A DNA stretch of 64,000 bases from Bacillus sp. 1NLA3E (GCF_000242895.2 NC_021171.1:2514001-2578000), one strand, 5' to 3'; positions 25,428 to 35,079 are shown, counted from the stretch's first letter. Numbers and translations: made by a program. Notes: generated from the sequence alone by a model not told the origin.

Positions 25428-26591
25428 CTATTTCCCACAACACTTTTTGTATTTTTTCCCACTGCCGCATGGACAGGGATCATTCCGGCCAATTTTTGGT
25501 TCGCTCTTAATTGGAGGAGTATAGAAATAGCCTTTTTGTTGGCTTTCATTTCTAAAATGCATTTCTGTTTCCATTGCTGCTTGTCGCCAAAGCTCCAAGT
25601 CAGGGTGGGGCAAACCTAATATAGAATAGTAACCATATACCGTTTGCTCGATTTCTATCATGCTCGAGAAATACTCTTTATTCATATGGCCGCTAATTTC
25701 AGGGATCGCCGCTTCTGAGAGTTGATGACACAACGCTTCAAAAAGCAAATCTTGATCTTCTAGTTCTCCAGCTTCATGATAGGCATCCCGTAAAACTTGA
25801 ACAGCAAGTTCCGATTTAGTATTTTCCACAATAGATGAAGCAAAAATAATGGAATCCTCTTTCATTAAATATGGTTCAACTGCTTTCACCACTTCATCTG
25901 TTTGAAATCCAATCAAAGCTGCAGAGACTTCTTCCAAAAGGATATCATCATCCCGATCTAATAAGCTCGCAAGTACTGGGATATACTTGTCTATTTTTAA
26001 TAAACCAATCATATAAACCGTCAAGGTACCATTAAATGAAAACCATTCTTCTTTGAGCTCCTCTTGAAGAATAATATCGATTTCGTCCTCTGTAATCCAG
26101 CCATTTTGAACAATACAGGCTGCCAATCTTTTGGCTTTTATGTATATTTCGTGCTGGTAAGAATCTGCTCGTTCTAGAGATTCTAATGACTTTCCATATT
26201 CTGTGTATACTTCGTCTTCTGTACCGTTTACGGTAAGCTCATATATTGGCCACATATCCTTATTAATATAAGCTGCCAACGTCTCCCTATGTTTAAGAGC
26301 CAGTTCAGGGTCAATTCCATCAAATAAACTTAGCGCTAAATGTATATTAGTCTTATCCATCTGTGGGATATTTTCACTGATTACAGTAACGGCCTCTTCA
26401 CTAAGCGGTTGGTTACTAATGTAAATAAGAATGGACGGTTGCTTTTCTTCGTTTAGAAAAGCTTCTTTCAAAAGCTGAACTGTCCATTCCTCCGGTAGGA
26501 ACGGATAATCGTGGATGGCATGGAGCACTGTTTCTTGAATTAAAAAGTCCTTGCTAGTAAGATGTGGTTTGATTTTCTCTAAAAATGACAT
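25428..26591 (-). CDS. SEC-C metal-binding motif protein with HEAT-like helical body
   Basis: 387 residues. The C-terminal ~20 residues are a SEC-C zinc motif ([18 protein letters not shown]), as at the end of SecA. The rest is a series of helical repeats of HEAT type ([40 protein letters not shown]). The function of this family is unknown; SEC-C modules bind zinc and often ribosomes or nucleic acid. GAAGGAAGGA precedes the ATG. It lies upstream of a minus-strand terminator. Confidence 0.85.
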   Translation of the reverse strand: MSFLEKIKPHLTSKDFLIQETVLHAIHDYPFLPEEWTVQLLKEAFLNEEKQPSILIYISNQPLSEEAVTVISENIPQMDKTNIHLALSLFDGIDPELALKHRETLAAYINKDMWPIYELTVNGTEDEVYTEYGKSLESLERADSYQHEIYIKAKRLAACIVQNGWITEDEIDIILQEELKEEWFSFNGTLTVYMIGLLKIDKYIPVLASLLDRDDDILLEEVSAALIGFQTDEVVKAVEPYLMKEDSIIFASSIVENTKSELAVQVLRDAYHEAGELEDQDLLFEALCHQLSEAAIPEISGHMNKEYFSSMIEIEQTVYGYYSILGLPHPDLELWRQAAMETEMHFRNESQQKGYFYTPPIKSEPKIGRNDPCPCGSGKKYKKCCGK

Positions 26592-26640
26592 GTTGAGCGT
26601 CCTTCCTTCGATTATTGATGCTTATTTATTAACTTAATGA

Positions 26641-26971
26641 TTAACCAAAATGTTTCCCGTTCAAATAATAAGCCGTTTCAGGAAATACAGTAAAGGCCAC
26701 TTCCACCTCTGGAATGTCCAACGAATGTATATGTTTTGTGATGATGTTGGCAAATTGATCTTGAATTTCTTGTCCACGATCAAACCATTTCACTTCGATA
26801 AATGGGAATGAGGATACTTCAATTTCATTAAAAATAAAAATAGACTGTGGTACTTCCAAACTGAAATTTATCAACTTCACATTCGCAAAGTTTGGCCAGC
26901 TCAACGACTAAACCAGAACTAATTGATTTTACTTGATTAACCGATATCCCTTTGAAAATTAACTGAGGCAT
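26641..26971 (-). pseudogene. DUF1904-family gene with a frameshift
   Basis: Frame one starts at ATG 26971 (AGGAGGAGC upstream) and reads MPQLIFKGISVNQVK...LAKLCECEVDKFQF before stopping at 26828. The second half of the family, IFNEIEVSSFPFIEVKWFDRGQEIQDQ, continues in another frame to 26641. Together they give a normal DUF1904 length (~110 aa), with a single-base shift around 26840-26880. It could be decayed or a sequencing error. Confidence 0.8.
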
Positions 26972-27337
26972 TATTTGCTCCTCCTGGTTTCTATTGGTTT
27001 TACTTAAATTCGTGCCATAAACTATCATATGTTTTTATTGGCCTGTAGAACAAGTCAAGTTTGCACTTATCCCCGCAGAGTACCAACTGTTCGAGATTTT
27101 CCTTAGCTGTCCTCTGCTCCACTCAATATCCCCAACCACTTTAAGTTTTCCTTCTGTTTGGATCAATGACAAAAGATAGGAATCTCAATATAACATCTTT
27201 CATTACAGGGGAATCACGCCCAAACAAAAGGTGACTGCACTATCCTATTTTTTGGATTGTTCCAGTCGAATTTCAGAATTCCTTGTCCATTGTCCACTCC
27301 CTTGCTAGAGGAGTTAGAACAATTATTTACCATTCAA

Positions 27338-27991
27338 TTACTTTCCAACTAATTCTGTAAAAATAAGTTCCAGCTTTCCATCCTGATTTGTAACTTCAAC
27401 CACTTCATCCCCAAAAAGATAAGGTGTGTCATAGCGATCTTGCTTTTTAATCTTAGTGTAATTGTTATTTGCGGTCAGGACAGGAAAAACCACGTTCGTT
27501 TTCTTTAATAGATTCTGAGAAACCTCTATTTCCACCATCAAGATTACCTGTTTTTCCGAGATGGCAAAAAATAGTTTACCAATTTCCTTATTATTTTCAT
27601 CAATAATTTTTACTTGTTGAAGGATAGAAATTAGACAGGTAACGAAGTCATTGATTTTCTCATTCGTTAATTCTATCAGATGAAAATCTGCCATAATTTT
27701 ATTAAAACCATTTCTAATTTCCTTAAAAGGAAAAACATCATGGATCCGTAAAGCTGCTTTTGTTTGACCAATGCTGGTAAACTTCCTTCTGGTCTCGAAT
27801 ATGTAATCAGTAATTAAACCCTGATATTGCTCTCGCTTTGTAGCCATTTCCCCCAGCTCATGGATGGAAGGTATATCTTTGTAGTACTTTTTGATTAAAA
27901 CCAAAAATGACAAAACATCCTTTTCATCAAAGGTGCTGTTATTAAATTTTCTACCGTAATAACTGATTAGTGATTTTTCTTTCATATCCAT
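27338..27991 (-). CDS. Hypothetical protein (217 aa)
   Basis: AGGAGCC lies about 10 nt from the ATG. The product is soluble, with a helical N-terminal half (DVLSFLVLIKKYYKDIP, RREFTSIGQTKAALR-like helices) and a beta-rich C-terminal half (KLFFAISEKQVILMVEIEV, LELIFTELVGK). I recognise no family. It has no operon partner; the 366 nt between it and the DUF1904 remnant hold nothing I can support. Confidence 0.6.
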   Translation of the reverse strand: MDMKEKSLISYYGRKFNNSTFDEKDVLSFLVLIKKYYKDIPSIHELGEMATKREQYQGLITDYIFETRRKFTSIGQTKAALRIHDVFPFKEIRNGFNKIMADFHLIELTNEKINDFVTCLISILQQVKIIDENNKEIGKLFFAISEKQVILMVEIEVSQNLLKKTNVVFPVLTANNNYTKIKKQDRYDTPYLFGDEVVEVTNQDGKLELIFTELVGK

Positions 27992-28149
27992 TAGAGTTGG
28001 CTCCTAGAAGAATTATTTAAATCATCTATTTTTGTTAAAATTATTTCAATTTGGGTTACACTTGGATGGTGCCTGGCACTTTTTTAGTTGCTGACTTGGA
28101 ATAGAAAAATGAATGAATTGCACTGAAACAACTGCACATACTATAGTCA

Positions 28150-28235
28150 GGGACTTGTAGCTCAATGCTTAGAGCAACTAGCAGTTACAACGTAAACTGT
28201 TATGTATTTTGTGGGTTGGAATCCCATCAAGTCCC
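28150..28235 (+). other. tRNA-like sequence with 8-bp acceptor and abnormal anticodon arm
   Basis: GGGACTTG pairs perfectly with CAAGTCCC (8 bp). The T-arm is GTGGG-TTGGAAT-CCCAT, with a near-consensus T-loop (G where C56 is expected), and the D-arm is GCTC-AATGCTTA-GAGC. Where an anticodon arm should be, TAGCAGTT pairs with AACTGTTA around an 8-nt loop that lacks U33. No CCA is encoded. It is either a decayed tRNA or an unusual tRNA-like RNA. The 8+5 acceptor/T geometry recalls bacterial tRNA-Sec, but the D-stem is only 4 bp. Confidence 0.5.
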
Positions 28236-28244
28236 ATTATAAAA

Positions 28245-28291
28245 AGATAAGGAGCAGTGGCCTCGAGTAATGAGGTCACTGCTTCTTATCT
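28245..28291 (-). terminator. Strong terminator of pepF
   Basis: A 20-bp stem with G.U pairs (AGATAAGGAGCAGTGGCCTC against GAGGTCACTGCTTCTTATCT), loop GAGTAAT, followed by TTTTTATAA on the minus strand. It lies 68 nt after the pepF stop codon and 10 nt from the tRNA-like sequence. Confidence 0.85.
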
Positions 28292-28358
28292 GTTCTGATA
28301 TTGCCCCTGCCAAGGAATTTCATTTTATCACATTTCCGAGCTAACTTCCCCTATTAGT

Positions 28359-30167
28359 TTAACTTAATCGTTCATTCGTTAATTGGATAAATTCCACTGC
28401 ATCGCTTTCCATTAATTTTATCCCAGCCTCCCAAAAACCCGGTTTCGTGAGGTCCACTCCTAAATGTTTCATGGCTAAATCTTCTACCTTCATCGAACCC
28501 GTGTCACGCAGTAAAGCAATATATTTCCTTTCGAATCCTTCTGGATTTTTAAGGGATTCAGCATAGATTCCTAAGCTGAATAAAAAGCCAAATGTATATG
28601 GGAAATTGTAAAATGGTACGTCATCGATAAAGAAGTGTAATTTGCTGCACCAGAAATGAGGATGGTAACTGGACAAGCTATCACAATACGCTTCTTTCTG
28701 GGCATTAACCATTAACTCGTTCAATCTTTGCTCCGACACAATCCCTTTTGAACGTTCTTCATATAACTTATCTTCAAAGAGGAAACGGGCATGTATATTT
28801 AAAAACATAGCAACTGCATTGCCCATTTTGGCATTTAATAGCGTGATTTTTTCTTCTTTCGTTTTTGCTTTGGCTACGGTTGCATTACCGATAATGGTCT
28901 CTGCAAAGGTACTCGCCGTTTCGGCAACATTCATCGCATATCTGCGGTTTAATGTAGGTAAATCCCTCATTACATGACTATGAAAAGCATGACCTAATTC
29001 ATGAGCTAAGGTACTGGCATCAGACGGAGAACCAGTAAATGTCATAAAAATTCGTGATTCCTCAAATTCAGGAAGTCCGGTACAATAACCGCCTGGTCGC
29101 TTATTTGGACGATCCTCCGCCTCCACCCAGCGATTCTCTAAGGCATGTTTGGCAAAGGCTGATATTTCAGCTCCAAAAGTGGCAAAGTTTTCAATGATAA
29201 AATCACAGGCTTCATCATAGGTAAAACTCGGTGGCTCCATTTCTCCAAACGCAACAGGAGCGTCGACATCCTGCCAGCCTAATTTTTCCATTCCCAGAAT
29301 TTTTGCCTTTTGATTTAAAAAATCAATGAAAGGTTGTTTACGGTTAGCGACCGCTGTCCACATCGCATCGAGCGTTTCTTTAGACATACGGTTATACTCT
29401 AATGGCTCCTCAAGGTAGTGTTCCCGGCTGTGAGCTTTTTGCAGCGTAAGCCGGTAGCCATCTAAATGATTCAACGTATCAGCAAAAATAGGTGCAAATT
29501 TGGTCCAGGCTGCTTCCCAATTCTCAAAAAGCTGTTTTCTGACCTCAGGGTCGGGATCTGCATACATCCGGTTCATCGCCTGACCAACAGAATAGTCCGT
29601 TGTATTTCCCTCTTTATCTGAAAATGGGATCGTCATAATCGATACCGTGGTACCATATAATCGACTCCAGGCCGTTAGACCATCTTTATTTAACTCTGTA
29701 AGGATTTTCTCTTCTTCCTCCGATAACAGTCGTTTCCCTTTATCACGTATTTCATTTAAGGAAAAGGAAATTCCTTGTAATTCGTGATCTTGTAATAGCT
29801 TTTGCCAGTCTTCATCAGCAACTGCAACCAGTTTTTTGGTAAATGTAGTAGAGAGTTTTTCCACCTCACCTGACAAGTCCATAACTTGACCCATTACAAC
29901 ATTCGCATGTTCATCATTCATGTAGGCATCATGATACATATGTACAAAGGTTCCCGCTTGACCTAAACCTTTTCCAACCGTTTCTTGTTTCGCTAAAATA
30001 GCCTTTAATGGTTCCGCAGACTTGGATGCTTCAAAGTTCCACTCCTGAATTAAGGTTTGATATTCTTGGATTTCCTGCTGAATAGTTTGTAATTTTGTTT
30101 GTAATTCCGGTGATTTCGTACCTCCGGGGAAAATGGCATCTAAATCCCAAGTATCTTGATATTTCAT
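28359..30167 (-). CDS. pepF: Oligoendopeptidase F (M3B metallopeptidase)
   Basis: 602 residues, the normal length of PepF. The zinc site is HELGH at 389-393 within ASTLAHELGHAFHSH, with the downstream glutamate in MNVAETASTFAETI. Cytoplasmic PepF cleaves oligopeptides of roughly 7-17 residues. The N-terminal ~115 residues form the M3B cap (TKLQTIQQEIQEYQTLIQEW). It is monocistronic and ends at the terminator at 28245. This is ordinary Bacillus gene content. Confidence 0.95.
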   Translation of the reverse strand: MKYQDTWDLDAIFPGGTKSPELQTKLQTIQQEIQEYQTLIQEWNFEASKSAEPLKAILAKQETVGKGLGQAGTFVHMYHDAYMNDEHANVVMGQVMDLSGEVEKLSTTFTKKLVAVADEDWQKLLQDHELQGISFSLNEIRDKGKRLLSEEEEKILTELNKDGLTAWSRLYGTTVSIMTIPFSDKEGNTTDYSVGQAMNRMYADPDPEVRKQLFENWEAAWTKFAPIFADTLNHLDGYRLTLQKAHSREHYLEEPLEYNRMSKETLDAMWTAVANRKQPFIDFLNQKAKILGMEKLGWQDVDAPVAFGEMEPPSFTYDEACDFIIENFATFGAEISAFAKHALENRWVEAEDRPNKRPGGYCTGLPEFEESRIFMTFTGSPSDASTLAHELGHAFHSHVMRDLPTLNRRYAMNVAETASTFAETIIGNATVAKAKTKEEKITLLNAKMGNAVAMFLNIHARFLFEDKLYEERSKGIVSEQRLNELMVNAQKEAYCDSLSSYHPHFWCSKLHFFIDDVPFYNFPYTFGFLFSLGIYAESLKNPEGFERKYIALLRDTGSMKVEDLAMKHLGVDLTKPGFWEAGIKLMESDAVEFIQLTNERLS

Positions 30168-30348
30168 TTAGTGGTGGGCTCCTTTCATCTTCAGATAATT
30201 ATTTAATTTTTTGGCTACTTTAAAACAGGAAATTTGCTTCTTTTTTTATTGTAGCATGTACTTCCCTTAATGCCCTATTTCTTGATTATTGTTAAAAGAG
30301 TAATAGAAGAATATGGAGGCGATCCCCTTTTTGATTGGCAATAGCAAC

Positions 30349-31215
30349 CTATCCGCCAACAATGGTACCACCATTGACATGGATGGTTTGTCCACTTACG
30401 TAACTCGAATCATCCGAGGCCAAATAAACATAAGCAGGTGCCAGCTCATACGGTTGTCCTGCTCTTCCCATTGGTGTGTCCGAGCCAAAAGTGGCAACTT
30501 GATCTGCTGTAAAAGTGGATGGTATCAATGGTGTCCAAATCGGTCCCGGTGCTACAGCATTTACCCGGATTCCCTGGGCAGCAAGCGACAATGCCAGTGA
30601 ACGAGTAAAGGAAACGATGGCCCCCTTTGTTGCCGAATAGTCAATTAGCTGTTCATGGCCATGGTAGGCTGTAATCGAGGCTGTATTAATGATGGAAGCT
30701 CCTTTTTTTAAATGTGGTAATGCTATTTTGGACATGTAGAAATATGAAAAAATATTAGTTCTGAACGTTTTCTCCAATTGTGCAGAAGTGATATTTAACA
30801 GGCTGTTCTGTGGATGCTGCTCAGCCGCATTATTAACAAGAATATCCAGACTACCGAACTCTTGCAGTATTTTGTCAATGGTACTTTTACAAAAATCTTC
30901 ATTGCCAATATCACCGGGATACAGCAGGCATTTGCGCCCTTCCGCTTCAATAAGCTGTTTCGTTTCACCGGCATCATCATGTTCTTCCAAATAGACAACG
31001 GCAACATCTGCCCCTTCTTTTGCAAAAAGAAGCGCAACAGCCTTCCCAATTCCGCTGTCTCCTCCTGTAATAATCGCCTTTTTACCAGATAGTTTTCCGC
31101 CAGCCTTGTATGTAGGAATTAATGATGTTGGACGGGGATTCATTTCCGTTTCAACTCCAGGCTGCTTGTTTTGATGCTGAGGGGGAAAAGTTGACTTCTT
31201 TTGATTTTGATTCAT
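30349..31215 (-). CDS. General-stress-type SDR oxidoreductase (YhdF/YhxD-like)
   Basis: 288 residues. An N-terminal extension of ~40 residues rich in Gln and Pro (STFPPQHQNKQPG) precedes the Rossmann motif TGGDSGIGKAVALLF. The catalytic YSATKGAIVSFTRSLA and the C-terminal DDSSYVSGQTIHVNGG follow. The extension is the hallmark of the Bacillus YhdF/YhxD class of SDRs, several of which belong to the sigma-B general stress regulon; no sigma-B promoter is visible here. The substrate is unknown. The upstream gap (31216-31958) is empty except for a hairpin at 31691. Confidence 0.9.
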   Translation of the reverse strand: MNQNQKKSTFPPQHQNKQPGVETEMNPRPTSLIPTYKAGGKLSGKKAIITGGDSGIGKAVALLFAKEGADVAVVYLEEHDDAGETKQLIEAEGRKCLLYPGDIGNEDFCKSTIDKILQEFGSLDILVNNAAEQHPQNSLLNITSAQLEKTFRTNIFSYFYMSKIALPHLKKGASIINTASITAYHGHEQLIDYSATKGAIVSFTRSLALSLAAQGIRVNAVAPGPIWTPLIPSTFTADQVATFGSDTPMGRAGQPYELAPAYVYLASDDSSYVSGQTIHVNGGTIVGG

Positions 31216-31690
31216 ACAAATACCTCCAAGTGATCATTTCACTTGTTAGTTTTTGGAATAAAGCTTTAAATTATTAGGAGGAATCAAATCCGAGTAATAT
31301 TTGCAGGTTTATAAAATGGATTCGCAAACAACCTCCAAAAAAGTTAATGAAAGTAAAAAAATCCAACGATCGAAAACGAAGACGAAAATTATTCTTCGAT
31401 TGATTCGTTTTTGGCATTTAGAGTAAAAAAGGGTTATTGAATGCAATTAATACAAATCTGGAATCTTCAAATAAATCTTTATAATTATTTCTGATTACAA
31501 TTTACTCAGCACAATCACACCAATACTCTAAATTTCCAACTTTATCATAGTAGACCTAAGCCGTTTGATCGATTACAGCCATAAGAATGTACCACTTCTG
31601 CCATGTTTTGTACGCACAGTTGCCACTGAATTTACCACTTGCTGTCAACGTATTTACCAATAGAAAAACTTTAGAGATATTGAATTAGAA

Positions 31691-31727
31691 AAGCCTAATC
31701 CTCCAATTTTACCGAGGAATTAGGCTT
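31691..31727. terminator. Hairpin, probable terminator
   Basis: AAGCCTAATCCTC pairs with GAGGAATTAGGCTT. It lies 232 nt beyond the stop of the pentapeptide-repeat gene; TTCTAATTC follows on the minus strand. It is closely similar to the hairpin at 22438. The rest of 31216-31958 shows nothing I can support. Confidence 0.5.
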
Positions 31728-31958
31728 ATCTCTCAATCGCATCGGATTGTTGACTATCATCTTCTATTGCATAGTATGGTTGTACTGCGCAGCAAATTAC
31801 TATGTTGGTTTTTTACATTCTTATTCAACATAAGGGTCCGTTTAAGTCGCTTCTCCACAAACCATTATGCACATATATAATACACCTGTTTTTCTAGTTA
31901 CTTGTTGTATTAAAAATGGACACCATGGATGACCAAAAGGTCCAAAAAACTAAAATTT

Positions 31959-32645
31959 CTATTGTATCTTTTCATTATTAAACATCTTGTTTATTACCTT
32001 AAATAATTTTGATATATCTTCAAATTCTAAGATACGAGAATCATCCAATTCTAATTTTGCCTTTTTAAAACCACTAGGAAGTTTTAAAGGACTCAAGTTA
32101 CCCTTTACCTTTAAAATATTCGGAATATCTTCTTGTCTAATTTTGATTGTAATCCCCATATCTTCCTGAACGGTTAGGATTGCACCTATCCTTTCTGGAT
32201 TAAAACCCTCTGGCCATTTTGTATTTTTATTATAAAACGCTCCTTTGAAATTCGCTTCGTTAATTCTTAAGCAACTCATGTTAGCGTTAGACAAATTTGC
32301 TCCACTAAAATCTGCCTTCCAGATGTCTGCTTCTGTTAAATCAGCCCCTGACAGGTCCGAAGAAATTAAATCAGCACCATTTAATTTTGCATTCCTCAGA
32401 TTGGCACCTTTTAAATTAACCCTTTCTAATATCGCAACCATTAGATAAGCTCCCGTTAAATCGCAACCATATAGATTTGCTGAGGATAAATCAGCTCCTC
32501 GTAAGTTTGTATATCTAAAACTTGTGCCCCTTAAATCATATTCATTTAACATAACCCTGTGCAAATCTAAGCCATCCAATATAGCTGCTCTCAAGGATTC
32601 TACTTCAATTTCTAAGGGTTCATTTGCGATTCTTTGAATAAACAT
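31959..32645 (-). CDS. Pentapeptide-repeat protein
   Basis: 228 residues. Residues ~18-140 hold about 20 tandem A(D/N)LXX repeats (LRGADLSSANLYGCDLTGAYL, LNGADLISSDLSGADLTEAD), which fold into a right-handed quadrilateral beta helix. A C-terminal domain of ~80 residues (ITIKIRQEDIPNILKVKG) is not a repeat. Such proteins range from DNA-mimic topoisomerase protectors (Qnr, MfpA) to structural adaptors; the extra domain argues against Qnr. The start is ATG 32645, with AAGGAGGGGG upstream. It sits 16 nt behind the ParB-like gene, so they form one operon. Confidence 0.88.
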   Translation of the reverse strand: MFIQRIANEPLEIEVESLRAAILDGLDLHRVMLNEYDLRGTSFRYTNLRGADLSSANLYGCDLTGAYLMVAILERVNLKGANLRNAKLNGADLISSDLSGADLTEADIWKADFSGANLSNANMSCLRINEANFKGAFYNKNTKWPEGFNPERIGAILTVQEDMGITIKIRQEDIPNILKVKGNLSPLKLPSGFKKAKLELDDSRILEFEDISKLFKVINKMFNNEKIQ

Positions 32646-32661
32646 AAAAACCCCCTCCTTC

Positions 32662-33132
32662 TCAAATAAAATCGCGATCCCACTCAGTCGTATCCACATT
32701 TACTTCCGACCACTCACGTATATATTGCTCTTTCTTTACATTATTGCATGGCCTTTCGTTTAAATCATCCTCCCACCCAACGATTCTAGCCGCAACATAT
32801 CGGTGGTGCCCCTTAATAATTACTCCATCATCAACTTTTATATCTGGTGGAGGGAACTTTCCATCTAATATCATTTGTACATATCTTTTAATCATAGGTA
32901 ACGATACAGCTTTTTGATGGGCTTTATAATTACAGCCTTCCATTACCTTATTCCATGTAGCTTCATCAATTAGCTTATCAACTAAAGTTAGAATTTCATC
33001 TGCCTCATCTATCGTAAAAGCATTTAATGCACTTGAAATGATTTTCCAATCTGAAGTTAATCTGATTGGAAGTGTTGATATAGAATTACAATTCGGAACC
33101 AAATATGGTTGAACAAGTATTTCTTGCAACAT
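32662..33132 (-). CDS. ParB/sulfiredoxin-like nuclease-fold protein
   Basis: 156 residues. The core PDIKVDDGVIIKGHHRYVAARIVG (residues 97-119) is the ParB/Srx signature, with GHHR at 108-111 in place of the usual G-H-R box that binds CTP or ATP. A helical N-terminal half precedes it. There is no HTH, so it is not a chromosome-partitioning ParB. ParB-like domains of this size occur as enzymatic modules in conflict systems and as small-molecule kinases. It is the first gene of a two-gene operon with the pentapeptide-repeat protein, just beside an IS element. Confidence 0.75.
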   Translation of the reverse strand: MLQEILVQPYLVPNCNSISTLPIRLTSDWKIISSALNAFTIDEADEILTLVDKLIDEATWNKVMEGCNYKAHQKAVSLPMIKRYVQMILDGKFPPPDIKVDDGVIIKGHHRYVAARIVGWEDDLNERPCNNVKKEQYIREWSEVNVDTTEWDRDFI

Positions 33133-33342
33133 TTAAAACCCCACTCAAAAGATTTTTATCTACAGATATTAAGGGATATGCCACTAACCTTTTAAGATAC
33201 CTTAATATCATTATCCAAGTAAATATTTAACATTTATTATTAACTCAACTTTCGCACCTAGAAAAATGTGCTAAGCTTAAATGTCTGTAAAGCTCGGAGT
33301 TGTTGAAATAAAGTACTTGCCCTTAAATATAGGCATGAAAAA

Positions 33343-33403
33343 GCACCTCTTCGTTTGGTATAGTTGATTTGTCGAGAATCACAATACCATACAGAAGAGG
33401 TGC
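33343..33403 (+). promoter_or_regulatory. Inverted repeat that sequesters the transposase ribosome binding site
   Basis: GCACCTCTTC (33343-33352) pairs with GAAGAGGTGC (33394-33403), and TGGTAT pairs with ATACCA inside. The right arm contains the AAGAGG Shine-Dalgarno of the transposase. A transcript that enters from outside would form the hairpin, whereas one started inside the repeat would not; this is a known way for IS elements to avoid activation by read-through. Confidence 0.6.
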
Positions 33404-33410
33404 CTCCTAT

Positions 33411-34771
33411 ATGATATCGAATAATGGTCAAAATAAGCAACTACCAAATGAACTAACATCCACATTTAAAGAATTACAAGTACTAAAGCATCTAAGAAAA
33501 GCTGGTATTACAAAGTCTCTGGGCTTTTCTTGTGGTTATCTTTTTCAATTAATTTTTTGTTTGATCTTTGAAAATAAGAATTGGTATCGGACGCTTGAAA
33601 GTAGAAAATCTGCCGATTTTCCTGCTAAGGACTCCGTCTATCGTTTCTTGAATCAGTCCACCTTTGCGTGGCGTAGATTTTTACTGTTTCTTAGCGTTCA
33701 CACAATTGGAAAAGTAACGAAACTCTCGAATCATGAAAGACCGAAGGTCCTAGTATTAGATGATTCTTCTTATGATCGAAATCGTAGTAAATCCGTCGAA
33801 TTACTAGCTCGTTGTTTTGATCATGCCTCTCAAAAAATGCGCTTTTATAAAGGCTTCCGTATGCTTACCCTTGGTTGGTCAGATGGTGCAACGTTCATTC
33901 CTGTGGACTTTTCTTTATTGAGCTCTAAAACAAGCCAAATTAACGGAATATCAAGTAAAATCGACAAGAGAAGCACCGGCTACAAACGCCGTCTTGAAGC
34001 CTTACAAACTGCTCCAGAACAAATTCCTTATATGATTCAACGTGCATTGAACGCTGGGATTGATGCTTCATATGTGTTGATGGATACTTGGTTTACCCAT
34101 CAACCACTTATTAAGAACATCAAAGAGCAGGGGCTTGATGTAATTGGCATGGTTAAGAATTTAAAACAACGTTACCTTGTAGATGATAAGCGTGTCAGCT
34201 TAAAGGAACTCTATCGTTTGGCAGCACCTATTCAAGGAAAAAAGGGATTCTTCGCTCCATTCATACTACCCAAGCCAATGGAGTTGTAGTTAAAATGGTA
34301 TTCGTTCAAAACCGTAATAAAAAGAGCGAATGGTTAGCGATTCTGAGTACAGACTGTACGCTAAGTGACCAAGAAATCATCAGAATTTATGGAATGAGAT
34401 GGGACATTGAAGTGTTTTTCAAAACAACGAAATCCCTATTAAAACTCCAAAAGGAGTTTCAAGGTCGTTCCTATGATTCCTTAATTAGTCATACAACGAT
34501 AGTTTTTGCACGATATATTGTTCTGGCCTGGCAAAACAGATGTAGTACGGACCAAAGAACATTAGGCGGTATGTTTTATGAACTTTGTGATGAAATCAGT
34601 GACCTCGATTGGGCAATTGCGCTTCAGCAATTAATCGAGCTTCTTGAAGATACCCTTAAAGAGAGTAACAAAAAAATTCAAAAGTTAATTAAAAGTCAAC
34701 TACAACAATGGATCGCGGGCTTACCTAACTATATCAAGGCATACCTGCCTATTTCAGTCTGCGAAAGTTGA
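33411..34771 (+). CDS. IS4-like DDE transposase in two frames (A6G slippage site)
   Basis: Frame 0 (33411-34289) carries the first two catalytic aspartates (VLVLDDSSYDR, YVLMDTWFTHQP). It ends soon after QGKKGFF. The remainder, with the catalytic Glu in YGMRWDIEVFFK, is in frame -1 (to 34771). At 34238-34244 the sequence A AAA AAG lies in the correct phase for a -1 shift, and a 7-bp stem (CTCCATT/AATGGAG) starts 10 nt later. Frame 0 plus -1 gives ~453 residues, a normal IS4 length. A simple one-base insertion in the A-run explains the data equally well. Confidence 0.8.
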
Positions 34772-34990
34772 GTTATTAATAATAACATATATTTTATTTC
34801 CTTCATGTGAACTCGCAAATATTCTTTGATTTATTCTGTTAACTTTCTTTCCGAGTATGAACTAATGAATTTATCGTATTATAAAGTATCCTTTTTGAAG
34901 TAAGTTGGGCTTAGCTTATGTACATTCTTTCACAAAGTTACCTAAAAATTAAAACTTTTTGCTGCGCAGTAATGGTCAAATACGAAATTA

Positions 34991-35031
34991 AGCGAGGCAC
35001 TCTACGATGTATTTCTGTAGAGTGCCTCGCT
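34991..35031. terminator. Perfect 15-bp hairpin
   Basis: AGCGAGGCACTCTAC pairs without mismatch with GTAGAGTGCCTCGCT; the loop is 11 nt. TATTTTATG follows on the plus strand. It lies 49 nt beyond the minus-strand 75-aa gene and about 215 nt after the IS. The rest of 34776-35079 is empty. Confidence 0.65.
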
Positions 35032-35079
35032 ATTTTATGTTCTTTTTCATTCTATTCCATCAAGATTCATTTCCCATTT

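Larger units (their letters stand above)
33241..34775 (+). mobile_element. IS4-family-like insertion sequence
   Basis: About 1.5 kb bounded by 16-bp inverted repeats: TAACTCAACTTTCGCA at 33241-33256 and its complement TGCGAAAGTTGAGTTA at 34760-34775. The transposase stop codon lies inside the right repeat. I could not identify a clear target-site duplication in the AT-rich flanks. The transposase reads in two frames joined at an A6G site. Confidence 0.88.

Noticed and set aside
28150..28235. A functional selenocysteine tRNA
   Set aside because: The 8+5 geometry fits, but the D-stem is only 4 bp and there is no UCA anticodon or long variable arm; no sel genes are visible.
31959..32645. Qnr-type quinolone-resistance protein
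   Set aside because: The repeats cover only half of the protein and an unrelated C-terminal domain follows; Qnr proteins are repeats throughout.
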